Both the position numbers and the translations under genes were made by a program. Shown in pieces: positions 1 to 9,410 of a stretch of 64,000 bases of DNA (its first letter is position 1; each line of letters opens with the position of its first letter). Origin of the DNA: Granulosicoccus sp964435305 (GTDB lineage: Bacteria > Pseudomonadota > Gammaproteobacteria > Granulosicoccales > Granulosicoccaceae); assembly GCA_964435305.1 (NCBI GenBank), contig CAYSZH010000003.1, forward strand, positions 11,437 through 75,436. The letters run 5' to 3'. The notes beneath the pieces were generated by a model. The model worked only from the letters and a program-made list of their open reading frames with translations, was not told the DNA's origin and did not search any database.

Positions 1-816
1 ATGTTAGTCACCTCTGTTAACTACGCATTGAGTCTGGGTTACGCCTTATGCTTTTTACTGACTGGCATGTTTGCAGCCAGTTTACTGCACACATACAGAA
101 ACATGGCAGGCATCACCGTAGAACAGATTCACTCAAGCCCAACCTTTTGCGGGAGCAAGGCCAACTTCACAATCGACTACTGCAATGAACAGCCATTCGA
201 CCGCTTTGGCATCATGGCAAAAACTATAGACTCTAGCTCTGCAAGCGATGTGTCAGCCAATGCAAGTAGCACCGTAAAATTATCCTTACCTGCTGAAGAA
301 CGTGGCTACCTCAAGCTTGGACGTATCACGTTAACAAGCACTTATCCGTTAGGCTTATGGCGCACTTGGTGTTATGTGCATAGTGATTGCCATGCTCTGG
401 TCTACCCTACACCCGAAACGGACCCGCCTCCAATGCCAGTCAACTCCAAAGCAGGTGAGGGCGAACAGCGGCGCATTGAGAAACAGGGTGACATTGCAGG
501 CTTACGCTCATACATACCAGGAGATTCGCCCTCAGCCATTGCCTGGAAAGCAGCAGCCAGAGGGCAAGGGCTTAAATCCAAATTATTTGATTCAGATTCT
601 GGTGGTGGAGAAACAGAACTCACACCTACATCCACGCAATTGAGCAATACAGAAGCGCAATTGTCTCGATTATGCGCATGGGTTCTGCACGCGGAAAGCG
701 CGCAGCTTAACTACTCATTGCTCCTGCCTGAACAAAGTAACTTCCCTGAGCAAGCACAGACACAGAAGGACCAAGCCTTAACGCAACTTGCTCTGTTCAA
801 AGTGAGATTAAGTTAG
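1..816 (+). CDS. DUF58 domain protein, probably 5'-truncated
   Basis: The 271 residues contain the DUF58 hallmark: a beta-rich N-terminal part, then GDIAGLRSYIPGDSPSAIAW around residues 162-181, which matches the family's R-x-Y-x-x-G-D-x-x-x-x-I-x-W motif. A hydrophobic segment at residues 10-30 should be a membrane span. The family is usually about 310 residues with two N-terminal spans, and the first ATG here is base 1 of the window, so the true start probably lies upstream. DUF58 proteins normally sit between a MoxR AAA ATPase and a TgpA-type transglutaminase. The latter follows directly, sharing one base (TAGTG). Function is unknown beyond this association. Confidence 0.85.
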   Translation: MLVTSVNYALSLGYALCFLLTGMFAASLLHTYRNMAGITVEQIHSSPTFCGSKANFTIDYCNEQPFDRFGIMAKTIDSSSASDVSANASSTVKLSLPAEERGYLKLGRITLTSTYPLGLWRTWCYVHSDCHALVYPTPETDPPPMPVNSKAGEGEQRRIEKQGDIAGLRSYIPGDSPSAIAWKAAARGQGLKSKLFDSDSGGGETELTPTSTQLSNTEAQLSRLCAWVLHAESAQLNYSLLLPEQSNFPEQAQTQKDQALTQLALFKVRLS

Positions 817-2903
817 TGCCATTCAAGCCTCTCGCATTTATAAAAAGGCGCAAAGCACCTGCTACAAGTTTGCCAATGAACAAAACGACCATTCATGCTT
901 TGGCCGCATTGCTGTTTCTGGCACAACTACCCCATTTACTGCACTTACCTTTCTGGGTGAGCGTGCTTGGCATGAGCGTTGTCACACTAAAATTAGTAGA
1001 GTCCAAATATCATCAGCATCGTATCATCAAGCTGATACTGTCCTCAGGGGGTATGACTTTAATAGCCGTAGGCAGCGCCTTACTTATTCGACTCCACTTT
1101 GGCTATTTTATGGGCCGCGACCCCTGCGTTGCATTCTTGTTTATTCTGGTTTCGGCCAAATTTGCTGAAATAAGAAAACCCGGTGACGCCACTTTATTGC
1201 TATGCCTGGCCGGTTTTTTACTGCTGACGCAATACTTTTACTCACAATCCATTCTTTCAGCAATCATTACCCTGCCCGCTGTCGCAGCATTAGGCAACGC
1301 TTTGATGGTGTTGCGAGACCCTGGCAACAGTCGAGCATTTAAAAGCAATTTAAAAGTGGTCGGTAAACTATTAATACAAGGCACACCACTGGCCTTACTC
1401 CTGTTTGTGGTATTCCCAAGATTACCAGGGCCGCTTTGGAGTTTACCCGACGATGCTGTCGCCAAAACCGGCCTCTCAGACTCCATGTCTCCCGGCACCA
1501 TTGGCAATTTATCACAATCGGATGAAGTGGCTTTTCGTGTTGAATTTGAAGGCGCTATACCTCATCGGAATCAACGCTATTGGCGCGGACCAGTACTGAG
1601 TGTTTTTGATGGGCGCAGCTGGACCTTAGCCGAATCTCAAATATCTGTTCGTCCAACAACAGATCGACAAGCCGGTATTGGCTATAGCGTGATGTTGCAA
1701 CCCAATAAGCAAAAATGGCTGTTTGCTCTTGACTATGCCACATCCCGCCCTCGCTCAATTGCGGCAAACGCAAACGATTCTCGTGTACTTGCAACAATGA
1801 CATCCGATTTGCAATTACTCAGCCGCTCAGCGGTAACCCGGGTTACGCGATACGCTCAACGATCATCGCTATCAGACCGATTTGTGCCAGTTCGTCGCCC
1901 AAGCAGCTTACTCACTCAAACAGCAGGTGTTAACATTAGAACAATCGCATTCGCAAAAGAATTACGCGAAAAATCTTCAAGCGATACGGCTTATGTACAA
2001 GCCGTGTTGAACTGGTTCAATCAGGAAAAATTTCACTACACACTGCAACCTTCTTTGCTTGGAAGCCAGCCGGTGGATGAATTCTTGTTCGATACGCGCA
2101 CCGGTTTTTGTGAACATTACTCGTCCGCGTTTGTCGTGCTTATGAGAGCGGCTGGTATACCCGCACGTGTTGTTACAGGCTATCTCGGTGGTGAGATGAA
2201 TGAAGACTATATGATCGTACGACAATCCGATGCCCACGCCTGGGCCGAGGTGTTTATCAATGGCGCATGGCAACGCTACGACCCAACCGGTGCCGTGGCA
2301 CCGTCACGTGTTGATTCAAGTTTGGCAGCGGCCTTAGCTGATGGCGAACCCTTACCCTTGATGGCCAGGGCAGGCAATGACTGGTTAAAACGTCTGCGCT
2401 TGAATATGGACAAGATGAACCATGACTGGCAAAGGCTGGTGGTGGATTTCAACAACGAGTCGCAATTGGGCTTTTGGAAAAATATTGGGCTACCACGACC
2501 ACAACTCTGGCAAATCACTTTAATTGTTATCGTGATCTCAGCACTTTGGTGTCTGGCGGTATTGGGTGTACCGTTTATAAAACGTAAAAACCAATCGGCC
2601 ACCGACCGTCTCTGGGAAAGATTTGTCGATACAGTAAATCGTTACGGCGTTACTCGTGGCGCTATTGAACCGCCAGCTGAATTTGTTCATCGCGCGGCGA
2701 GTGCGGCAGGACGAGCCCAGTCAGATATTGCCCACATTGGGACAACATTAATCCAAATGCGATTTGAAGCCACAAGCACATCTACAAGAGATGAGAACAA
2801 ACCCATGCAGAAACAACAGCGCGACTTGTCCCGCCGCCTGTTCTGGATAAATCTGTCCAGCGCGCTATGGCAGAGCAGGTTCTTCAGACATCTCAAGGTG
2901 TAG
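816..2903 (+). CDS. TgpA-like transmembrane transglutaminase (DUF3488-transglut core)
   Basis: Six or so hydrophobic segments occupy residues 20-200 (DUF3488 region). They are followed by a periplasmic transglutaminase core with a visible Cys-His-Asp triad: C432 in GFCEHYSSAF, H474 in SDAHAWAEVF and D489 in YDPTG. A further membrane span lies near residues 565-590 and a short cytoplasmic tail follows. At 695 residues it has normal family length. The start is GTG, overlapping the TAG of the DUF58 gene, so translation is coupled; an ATG at codon 21 is an alternative. The partnership with DUF58 is the conserved MoxR-DUF58-TgpA arrangement, thought to act in envelope maintenance. Its last 39 bases overlap the convergent enolase-superfamily gene. 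Confidence 0.9.
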   Translation: MPFKPLAFIKRRKAPATSLPMNKTTIHALAALLFLAQLPHLLHLPFWVSVLGMSVVTLKLVESKYHQHRIIKLILSSGGMTLIAVGSALLIRLHFGYFMGRDPCVAFLFILVSAKFAEIRKPGDATLLLCLAGFLLLTQYFYSQSILSAIITLPAVAALGNALMVLRDPGNSRAFKSNLKVVGKLLIQGTPLALLLFVVFPRLPGPLWSLPDDAVAKTGLSDSMSPGTIGNLSQSDEVAFRVEFEGAIPHRNQRYWRGPVLSVFDGRSWTLAESQISVRPTTDRQAGIGYSVMLQPNKQKWLFALDYATSRPRSIAANANDSRVLATMTSDLQLLSRSAVTRVTRYAQRSSLSDRFVPVRRPSSLLTQTAGVNIRTIAFAKELREKSSSDTAYVQAVLNWFNQEKFHYTLQPSLLGSQPVDEFLFDTRTGFCEHYSSAFVVLMRAAGIPARVVTGYLGGEMNEDYMIVRQSDAHAWAEVFINGAWQRYDPTGAVAPSRVDSSLAAALADGEPLPLMARAGNDWLKRLRLNMDKMNHDWQRLVVDFNNESQLGFWKNIGLPRPQLWQITLIVIVISALWCLAVLGVPFIKRKNQSATDRLWERFVDTVNRYGVTRGAIEPPAEFVHRAASAAGRAQSDIAHIGTTLIQMRFEATSTSTRDENKPMQKQQRDLSRRLFWINLSSALWQSRFFRHLKV

Positions 2904-4055
2904 CGCACTGCCAGTGTACGGGTGCGCTTTAGCGACTTCAATATCCAACTCCACACCAATGCCCGGTTCAGTTGGCGGGATAACATAGCCCTCTTCCCAA
3001 CGCATGGGCGAGCGCAGAATGCGCGAGTGAAAGCCTTCCCACCGCTCAATACTTTCCAGAATTAAAAAATTGGGTGTACACGTTGCCAATTGTGCGTTTG
3101 CTGCACCCTCAATTGGCCCGCAATACAGATGAGGTGCAATAAGAGCGTAGTAAGTTTCCGCCATTGAAGCGATCTTCTTTCCTTCCAACAATCCGCCAAC
3201 ACGGCCCAAAGCCATCTGTAAAATGGATGCGGCCTGCGATTCAAGCACACGGGCAAATTCATACTTGGTTGTTAGACGCTCTCCAGTGGCAATTGGTATG
3301 GTGGTTTGTTTTGCCACACGCGCCATCTCTTGTACGTTCTCAGGTGGCACCGGTTCTTCAAACCACAAAGGGTCACTGGACTCCAGGCGGCGTGCCATAC
3401 GAATTGCCCCACTTGCCGTGAATTGCCCATGTGTGCCGAACAATAAATCAGCTCGCTTCCCCACCGCTTTTCGTAAGGTTTTAACAAATACCTCTGAGCG
3501 CTCAAGTTCGGTTTGCGAAGGCTGCCGCCCGTCATACACCGTATAAACACCCGCCGGGTCAAATTTCAGTGCGGTAAACCCCATATCAACATATTCAAGC
3601 GCACGTTCAGCTGCCAAATCAGGATCGCTATAAACAGATTCATCCTCGCCTTCTCTTGGATAGATATAAGTGTAACTGCGTAGTCGATCATGCACCTTGC
3701 CACCCAGCAGTTCATACGCAGGTTTATCAAGTGCTTTACCCATAATATCCCAGCACGCTGTTTCCAGCCCACTGAGCACGCTAACCAGAGAGATATCCGG
3801 ACGCAATGTGTAACCACTGCCATACACACGACGCCACAGTTTTTCGATATGAAACGGATCGGCATCTAAAAAATGCCGTTCAAACACATCTTTGACCATG
3901 TGCTCGACAACGCCTGGGCTGAAAGTGGCCGTATACACCTCACCAAAACCTTCAACGCCGGTATCGGTTTTCAATCGTACAAAGATAAAGTAGCGCCCGC
4001 CATAGTGCGGCGGTGGATTACCAACAACATAGGTGTCAAGCTCAGTAATTTTCAA
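2865..4055 (-). CDS. Mandelate racemase/muconate lactonizing (enolase superfamily) enzyme
   Basis: A 396-residue enolase-superfamily protein: capping domain (residues 1-125), then a TIM barrel. WFEEP (E233) and ATGER (E259) give the second and third metal ligands, and APHLYCGP (H309) resembles the catalytic His of galactonate dehydratase-type sugar acid dehydratases. The first ligand site reads FGTHGQ (206-211) instead of the usual D-x-N or D-x-H, so the Asp is replaced by Gly207. The start is TTG; the next in-frame ATG is at codon 53, and the sequence MKITELDTYVVGNPPPHYGG looks like a true N-terminus. It is the third gene of the GH31-MipA operon, five bases after mipA. A sugar-acid dehydratase or cycloisomerase is likely; the substrate is unknown. 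Confidence 0.8.
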   Translation of the reverse strand: MKITELDTYVVGNPPPHYGGRYFIFVRLKTDTGVEGFGEVYTATFSPGVVEHMVKDVFERHFLDADPFHIEKLWRRVYGSGYTLRPDISLVSVLSGLETACWDIMGKALDKPAYELLGGKVHDRLRSYTYIYPREGEDESVYSDPDLAAERALEYVDMGFTALKFDPAGVYTVYDGRQPSQTELERSEVFVKTLRKAVGKRADLLFGTHGQFTASGAIRMARRLESSDPLWFEEPVPPENVQEMARVAKQTTIPIATGERLTTKYEFARVLESQAASILQMALGRVGGLLEGKKIASMAETYYALIAPHLYCGPIEGAANAQLATCTPNFLILESIERWEGFHSRILRSPMRWEEGYVIPPTEPGIGVELDIEVAKAHPYTGSALHLEMSEEPALP

Positions 4056-4060
4056 TTCGC

Positions 4061-4993
4061 TTATTCCGTTTCGTTTACGCTAATTGTGCGTTTACTTTTA
4101 AATGGCGTCCATAGCATGCCTAAGGCAAACCCTGTGCTGCTGTTGGTTTCGTGCAGCGTGCTGCGCGCATTGGCAGCACCACCAAAAAAACCAAATGCGA
4201 CTCCGGCAAACATTCGTACGTTTTTCACGGGCCTTACTGCGGCACCTGCAAACAGGTTTGTTTCAAGGTAACCACCCTTAGCATCAAATACGGGCCGATC
4301 AGCGGTGGCAAAAGCGGCATCCACTTGATACAAATAATCCTGGAAACGTTGCGATGCAGCGGTCACTTCCAGGTTGGCAATAAAATCGAATGTCCCACCA
4401 AGCACATCTCTTTGCGCAAAGCGTAAGCCGGTTAATGCAATCCAACCGCGTGCATTAGCACTTTCAAAATCGGTTGAGACGACGGCACGCAGTTTACTCT
4501 CCCAGCTAAGTTCTGTGCGGCTTCCATTTGACCAATAGCGATTAAGAATTCGATAGCTCAAGCGCGGGCCAAACTCAAAAAGCACATCCAAATCTGGTAA
4601 GCCTTCACGTGCACTATTACCCTCTGATTCAGCATTAAGTGCCCCGCCGAATGACAAATCCACTTTCAATCTGGGTTCTTCTACAGCCACAGCACTGACC
4701 CCACCACGCGCACCTAAGCGAAACAAGGGGCTTCGGTAGATAAAAAAGGGAAGCACAATTTGCGCTACATTAGGGTCTCTGGAGGCCGGGTAATCAAAGC
4801 CATTGACATAGCCACCGGCCAAACCAGCTTCCCATTGTGGTTTTTTCTCCAATCTAAATTCGTTATCAACCTTACCCACATCATTAGAAACGTCATTATT
4901 GGCATGCGCTATTCCGCTAGCTGCGATAATACTCACCGCGATAAAGAGACCTACACGCAGGCTCAAACGAAAGTTGAGTTTGACTGTTTTCAA
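4061..4993 (-). CDS. MipA/OmpV family outer membrane protein
   Basis: A signal peptide (positive residues, hydrophobic stretch, cleavage near GIAHA-NND) precedes a beta-barrel-like protein with alternating hydrophobic residues. Motifs such as WEAGLAGGYVNGFDYPASRD and the IVLPFFIYRSPLFRLGARGG block are typical of MipA/OmpV proteins. At 310 residues it is slightly long for the family. The start is TTG and overlaps the TGA of the GH31 gene (TTGA), so the two genes are probably coupled. In a glycosidase operon it may serve as an outer membrane channel for the glycoside or a breakdown product; that role is inferred from context only. Other family members are murein-enzyme scaffolds or porin-like. 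Confidence 0.82.
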   Translation of the reverse strand: MKTVKLNFRLSLRVGLFIAVSIIAASGIAHANNDVSNDVGKVDNEFRLEKKPQWEAGLAGGYVNGFDYPASRDPNVAQIVLPFFIYRSPLFRLGARGGVSAVAVEEPRLKVDLSFGGALNAESEGNSAREGLPDLDVLFEFGPRLSYRILNRYWSNGSRTELSWESKLRAVVSTDFESANARGWIALTGLRFAQRDVLGGTFDFIANLEVTAASQRFQDYLYQVDAAFATADRPVFDAKGGYLETNLFAGAAVRPVKNVRMFAGVAFGFFGGAANARSTLHETNSSTGFALGMLWTPFKSKRTISVNETE

Positions 4994-7350
4994 GTTGACG
5001 ATTCAGGTAGTTCGATTGTCAACTGTCGCCCGTCAAGCCCCGCCACTTCACAGCTAAGCTGTGGGCGTCCTTCTCCTGTCCATTTTTCTGTTATGAGCAC
5101 AACAACCTGTTTCTCATCCCAATGCAGATTGACATGAACAAGGCTTGCATGATTATCCTGATGTGACCATGAAACACCGTCATCAAAGAACACCGTTTGC
5201 TCACTGCTACCGGTGGTTTTACCTGGAAAAACCGTGATCGCTACGTTATCTGCATTGTGCGGCGACTCAACAGGCCAGGATTGCGCGATGGGTAAAATCG
5301 CTCCCACTGCAACACACACTGGAAATTCTCCCAAGGGCGCATCCAATGTGACTACCTGAGCACCGGCATACCAACGAACTTCAGCTCCCGGCTTCCAGGT
5401 ATACCAACCCTGGGGAATTTCAGGTAGATACACGTTGCGCGTTGTTTCCGCAGGTTCTGTCACTGGCGAAACCATAAGATGATCGCCTAACATGAATTGG
5501 CTCTGCTCATGCTCACAAGCGGCATCATTAAAGTGATAACACAGCGGTGTGATAACAGGCTCACCTGATGTGTGCGCACGCCAACTTAAGTGGTACAGCC
5601 AAGGTAGAAGCTGATAACGAAGATGCAATGCAGCCTTAATTTTTGAGGTGACCGCTTCATGCATCCAGGGTGTTGTCAGCGGTATTTCCGCATCAGGCTT
5701 CCATGAGTTCATCACAGCCCTTGGGTGCAATGACATCATTTCTACCCAACGACACAGTAATTCGGCAGAAGGTGTCGGTCCATCAAAGCCACCAATATCA
5801 TGCCCGGTTAGCGGAAAACCGGACAAGCTCATATTCAATCCGTTAGCCAGATTCCAGTGCAGTGTATGCCAACTGGTTTTATTATCACCACTCCAGGTTT
5901 GTGCATAGCGTGAAATCCCCACAGGCCCGGCACGGGTTATTGTGTAAGGGCGTTGTTCAGGATTTGACTCGCAGCTGGCTTCAAAACTTGCACGTGTCAT
6001 CAGTAGTGCCTGTACCGGCCTGACATCCATTGCGCGCAAGCCCTCACCAAACCCGTTTAAGCGCGCGCCCTCGTCCCAGATTTCACACTCATTATTGTCG
6101 TTCCAGACAGAACTAAAACCAGCACCAATGACTTGTTCTAGCACGCCATTTTGCCACCACTTGATGGTTTTCGGATTGGTAAAATCAAGGCTTGCACCCA
6201 ATCCGCCCCAAAACATTTCCAGTGCTGGTTCATTTTTTTCACTGTTTATAAAGCCCTCAAATTCTGCCACCTCATCAAAAAGCGGATGCTCCTTGAGCAG
6301 CACAGGCTTGATGTTGGCACAACTATGAAACCCCATATTACTCAGCGCTTTAAAAAAAGCGGCACGATCTGGAAATTTTTTCTTGTTCCATGTAAACACA
6401 TAGCGCCTTCCATCATCACGAGTGGTGTAACCCGATCCGGAATGTATCGCACTAATAGGAAATTCACGACGACGTGCTTCTTCGGCAAAACCCTGTATGG
6501 CATGCTGTGCAGTTTCTGCGTCGGCCAAATGCATGGATGTATGGGCAAAGCCCAGTGCCCATCTAGGTTGAAAATGCGGCTTGCCAGTGACACCTTGAAA
6601 TTGCGTGACCAGTTCTTTTATCGTAGGGCTGGTGAACAGGTAGTACACCAGGGCATTATCGAATACTTCGGTTTGTCTATAATGTGGATGGTAGTTGGAG
6701 TGCTCCGCTCCCAGGTCAATATTGATTTCAGCAAAACTATCATAGAAAAGACCAGTAAAACCATCCTGTTGGTTTCCATACATGATCCATGGAACATGCT
6801 TATAAAGAGGATCGCTGGTTTCAGCGTTGTACCCTAATGCATCCGTTTGCAGGCAACGAAACCGCCTGCCTGTTCTATCAAGCGCACCAGATTTATCTCC
6901 CAGGCCAAGATGACGATGTTTTTGATCAAGCAGTTGTGCGTGATGCATCTGCCCACGTTGCGTAAGATGCCGATAGGCCGCCATCGGCCGATCAGCGAAG
7001 CAGGTTTGCCATTGGCCGGCTATTTTTCGCTGTACCGTCAATGCTAGGGGCTCAGCCTGTAGTTGTACTCTGAGCGAATCACTTTGCAATAGAGCTTGCG
7101 ACGCATCCAGTTTCACCTCCGGGCAAGAGAAACCATCGCTTGCCAGTACCTTTCGGCCCTCCCAGGGCACATCACCGTCAGGGGCAATCATCCAGGTGTG
7201 TGGAACGCGCAAACCTGCCTCAGGTGTAATTGCCACCCGACATAACCACGGCTCCAAAACATCCACGTGCAGCTTGAATGACTCGGACAAGGTGGCACTC
7301 AGGCCTGTGTTTGTGGGCCATACGTCCCCAACCAACTCCAACGCACTCAT
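4990..7350 (-). CDS. Glycoside hydrolase family 31 (alpha-glycosidase)
   Basis: A 786-residue GH31 enzyme. The nucleophile motif is WNDNNE (D418) and the acid/base motif is WSGDNKTSW (D489), spaced as in the family. FSGFPLTGHDIGGFDG-type sequence follows (residues near 505-525) and a C-terminal beta-sandwich ends the protein. Family members hydrolyse alpha-glucosides, alpha-xylosides or sulfoquinovosides. The RSGAF/KW features needed to choose between them are not decisive by eye, and the sulfoquinovosidase-specific motif was not seen. There is no signal peptide, so it should act in the cytoplasm. It is the first gene of a minus-strand operon with mipA and an enolase-superfamily enzyme, suggesting glycoside cleavage followed by sugar-acid processing. 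Confidence 0.88.
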   Translation of the reverse strand: MSALELVGDVWPTNTGLSATLSESFKLHVDVLEPWLCRVAITPEAGLRVPHTWMIAPDGDVPWEGRKVLASDGFSCPEVKLDASQALLQSDSLRVQLQAEPLALTVQRKIAGQWQTCFADRPMAAYRHLTQRGQMHHAQLLDQKHRHLGLGDKSGALDRTGRRFRCLQTDALGYNAETSDPLYKHVPWIMYGNQQDGFTGLFYDSFAEINIDLGAEHSNYHPHYRQTEVFDNALVYYLFTSPTIKELVTQFQGVTGKPHFQPRWALGFAHTSMHLADAETAQHAIQGFAEEARRREFPISAIHSGSGYTTRDDGRRYVFTWNKKKFPDRAAFFKALSNMGFHSCANIKPVLLKEHPLFDEVAEFEGFINSEKNEPALEMFWGGLGASLDFTNPKTIKWWQNGVLEQVIGAGFSSVWNDNNECEIWDEGARLNGFGEGLRAMDVRPVQALLMTRASFEASCESNPEQRPYTITRAGPVGISRYAQTWSGDNKTSWHTLHWNLANGLNMSLSGFPLTGHDIGGFDGPTPSAELLCRWVEMMSLHPRAVMNSWKPDAEIPLTTPWMHEAVTSKIKAALHLRYQLLPWLYHLSWRAHTSGEPVITPLCYHFNDAACEHEQSQFMLGDHLMVSPVTEPAETTRNVYLPEIPQGWYTWKPGAEVRWYAGAQVVTLDAPLGEFPVCVAVGAILPIAQSWPVESPHNADNVAITVFPGKTTGSSEQTVFFDDGVSWSHQDNHASLVHVNLHWDEKQVVVLITEKWTGEGRPQLSCEVAGLDGRQLTIELPESST

Positions 7351-7598
7351 AAAATCATCAAGTCATCTATTGCTTAGTAATGGTTTTCAACAACGCTTGG
7401 CTCAATAACAACCCGCAAACAGCCGAACTGGCCAATCATTTAAATTCGAATTACTCGCAATAGTGCATCATTTCATCGCTATACTGCAAAGGAATAGTTT
7501 GATAGAACACTATGTTCAGGCTGGCTACTGCCAAAACAGTAAATCGCCTGCGCTATGGCAACAGGTTTTACACATACATAATCAGCGACGTCCCCACC

Positions 7599-8558
7599 AT
7601 GTTTTATGCTCATAACGCCCTTGACCGGGCCGACCATCTCCGACGGGAACCAGAAACCCTCGCCGCATTGATCGCAAACAAGAACACGCAACTCACACCC
7701 GTTTGGCGAGGTCGTTCTTTAGTGGGAGATTTAGACGGTCAATCGCACATGCTTATGCTACCCATCACGAGCATCGATGCCGCCAGCAACGAAGCCTACC
7801 AATTTCTTGGCTTACAAAACGACACCGGTGTATTTTCGGTCAGCTTCTCCGCATTAGAAGAGGCCGAATTGGAACCCATTTTGGCCCAGGCACAAAAAAC
7901 ACACGACACTTTTGACAACATACGTTTTGAAGATTTGCGCGTGGTTGGCCCGAGGCTCAGCGCATCTGATGGCGCTATTCTCGCCTACGCACGCGGGCTG
8001 TGCCATTGGCATGACAACTGCCATTTTTGTACGCGCTGTGGTGGAAAATTAAAAAGCACCCAGGGTGGGCATGTCAAGCAATGTGAAACCAGTTCCTGCG
8101 ATTACCAATCATTCCCGCGCACCGACCCGGCCGTCATCATGTTGGTGCTTCGCCCGGCCACCGACAACACACCTGAGCAATGCTTACTTGGCAGAAACCC
8201 AGCTTGGCCAGAAGGTGTGTTTTCAACACTGGCAGGCTTTGTAGAAACAGGTGAAAGCCTGGAGCAGGCGGTGCAACGCGAAGTGTTTGAAGAGTCGGGC
8301 ATCAAGACCCATAAAGTTGAGTATGTCGCCTCGCAACCCTGGCCGTTTCCGCGCTCTATCATGCTTGGATTTCAAGCAGAGGCCCTCTCCACCGATATTA
8401 ACCTTGACCCTGTCGAGATAGAAGATGCACGCTGGTTTACACGCGAAGAGCTTAACCACTTTGGCACCTGGGGCGTAGAAGGAGCACAACTAAAATTGCC
8501 AAGATCAGATTCGATAGCGCGCTTGTTGATTGATCGCTGGATGAACAGTGCTAATTGA
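7599..8558 (+). CDS. nudC: NADH pyrophosphatase NudC
   Basis: NudC hydrolyses NAD(H) to NMN(H) and AMP and removes NAD caps from RNA. The protein has the N-terminal domain (NALDRADHLRREPETLAALI), a four-cysteine zinc ribbon (CHFCTRCGG, then CETSSC), the Nudix box (GFVETGESLEQAVQREVFEESG) and the NADH-specific motif SQPWPFPRSIMLGF. I chose ATG 7599 because family N-termini begin just before the NPLDR-like motif. An in-frame ATG at 7512 would add 29 residues of no family resemblance. A TATACT hexamer at 7480-7485 could be the -10 element and would allow either start. The 3' end overlaps the convergent M48 gene by 8 bases. Confidence 0.93.
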   Translation: MFYAHNALDRADHLRREPETLAALIANKNTQLTPVWRGRSLVGDLDGQSHMLMLPITSIDAASNEAYQFLGLQNDTGVFSVSFSALEEAELEPILAQAQKTHDTFDNIRFEDLRVVGPRLSASDGAILAYARGLCHWHDNCHFCTRCGGKLKSTQGGHVKQCETSSCDYQSFPRTDPAVIMLVLRPATDNTPEQCLLGRNPAWPEGVFSTLAGFVETGESLEQAVQREVFEESGIKTHKVEYVASQPWPFPRSIMLGFQAEALSTDINLDPVEIEDARWFTREELNHFGTWGVEGAQLKLPRSDSIARLLIDRWMNSAN

Positions 8559-9408
8559 TATCACCGCGCAGCCAGTTTTTAAAATTCGCAGGCAAAGGTG
8601 TTAAGTCACCTGCCTGCGCCCAACCAGCTTCATTGGCACGAGTGGCGATTGAGGCCAGGCGATCAGCGCTTAATGGGTGTGTTGCACTGAACCGCTCAAG
8701 CCAATCTGGTACTTTGCTGTCTGCTGAATATTCACCCATGACTTCAAACAAGGCATCTGCACCATCCACATGACCATAAAGCTGTGCGATTGCTGACAAG
8801 GCGGCCGCATCTGCCGCGCTTTCCATTTTTCGGGTAAATTGCGTACCCGCTATAAGACTGGTTTTGTTAAGCACGCTGCTTGCAAATCCCGATTGCCCTG
8901 TAATCATGGAAACAGCCACCATGCTGACAACGCCACCGCCCAGGCTCACCATGGGGTCACGATGCCATATATGTGCAATTTCATGAGCCATGACCATGGC
9001 CAAAGCGTTTTCGTGTGGCATCTCCTCTAGTAGCCCACGGTAAAACAACAGATTGCCGCCAAGAGTCGCAAACGCATTAAACACATCATCGCCACTGTAA
9101 TGCACTTCAACACTCATGCCCTGTGGTAAAGGCATGTTTTGCGTTAAACGTGTTGCCAAATCATTTAAATAATCAACAAGCTCCGCTGGGGCGTTGGCAT
9201 CACCAAAGGGCACATCCACTTGTTCCATTAAAGACTGCTCATACTTAAAAGGCACTTGCTTACCAAGCCAGCCACCGCTTATCTGCAGCAGCACAACAAT
9301 AACAACGATGAGAATGGCAGCGGCTACCAGAAGTTGTGCAAATTGTTTTAAAGGATGTACCTTCGATACATTGATTCCTTCTGGCGCTTGTCGGTTCTCG
9401 TATCGCAT
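8551..9408 (-). CDS. M48 family membrane metalloprotease
   Basis: A single N-terminal membrane span (residues 24-48) anchors a zinc peptidase domain with the HEIAH motif (H142, E143, H146) and a downstream MESAADAAAL helix supplying the third ligand (E196) and the conserved D200. M48 proteases of this type (Oma1/BepA/HtpX relatives) degrade damaged membrane or periplasmic proteins. The catalytic domain most likely faces the periplasm. It is the last gene of a three-gene operon, two bases after a membrane-anchored YbjQ protein, which suggests the two work together. At 285 residues it is normal for the single-span class and has no TPR repeats. Confidence 0.9.
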   Translation of the reverse strand: MRYENRQAPEGINVSKVHPLKQFAQLLVAAAILIVVIVVLLQISGGWLGKQVPFKYEQSLMEQVDVPFGDANAPAELVDYLNDLATRLTQNMPLPQGMSVEVHYSGDDVFNAFATLGGNLLFYRGLLEEMPHENALAMVMAHEIAHIWHRDPMVSLGGGVVSMVAVSMITGQSGFASSVLNKTSLIAGTQFTRKMESAADAAALSAIAQLYGHVDGADALFEVMGEYSADSKVPDWLERFSATHPLSADRLASIATRANEAGWAQAGDLTPLPANFKNWLRGDIN

Positions 9409-9410
9409 AG

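Noticed and set aside
6151..6837. A 228-codon frame antisense to the GH31 gene
   Set aside because: The minus-strand GH31 frame has all catalytic motifs across this region; the antisense translation shows no motif and unusual composition.
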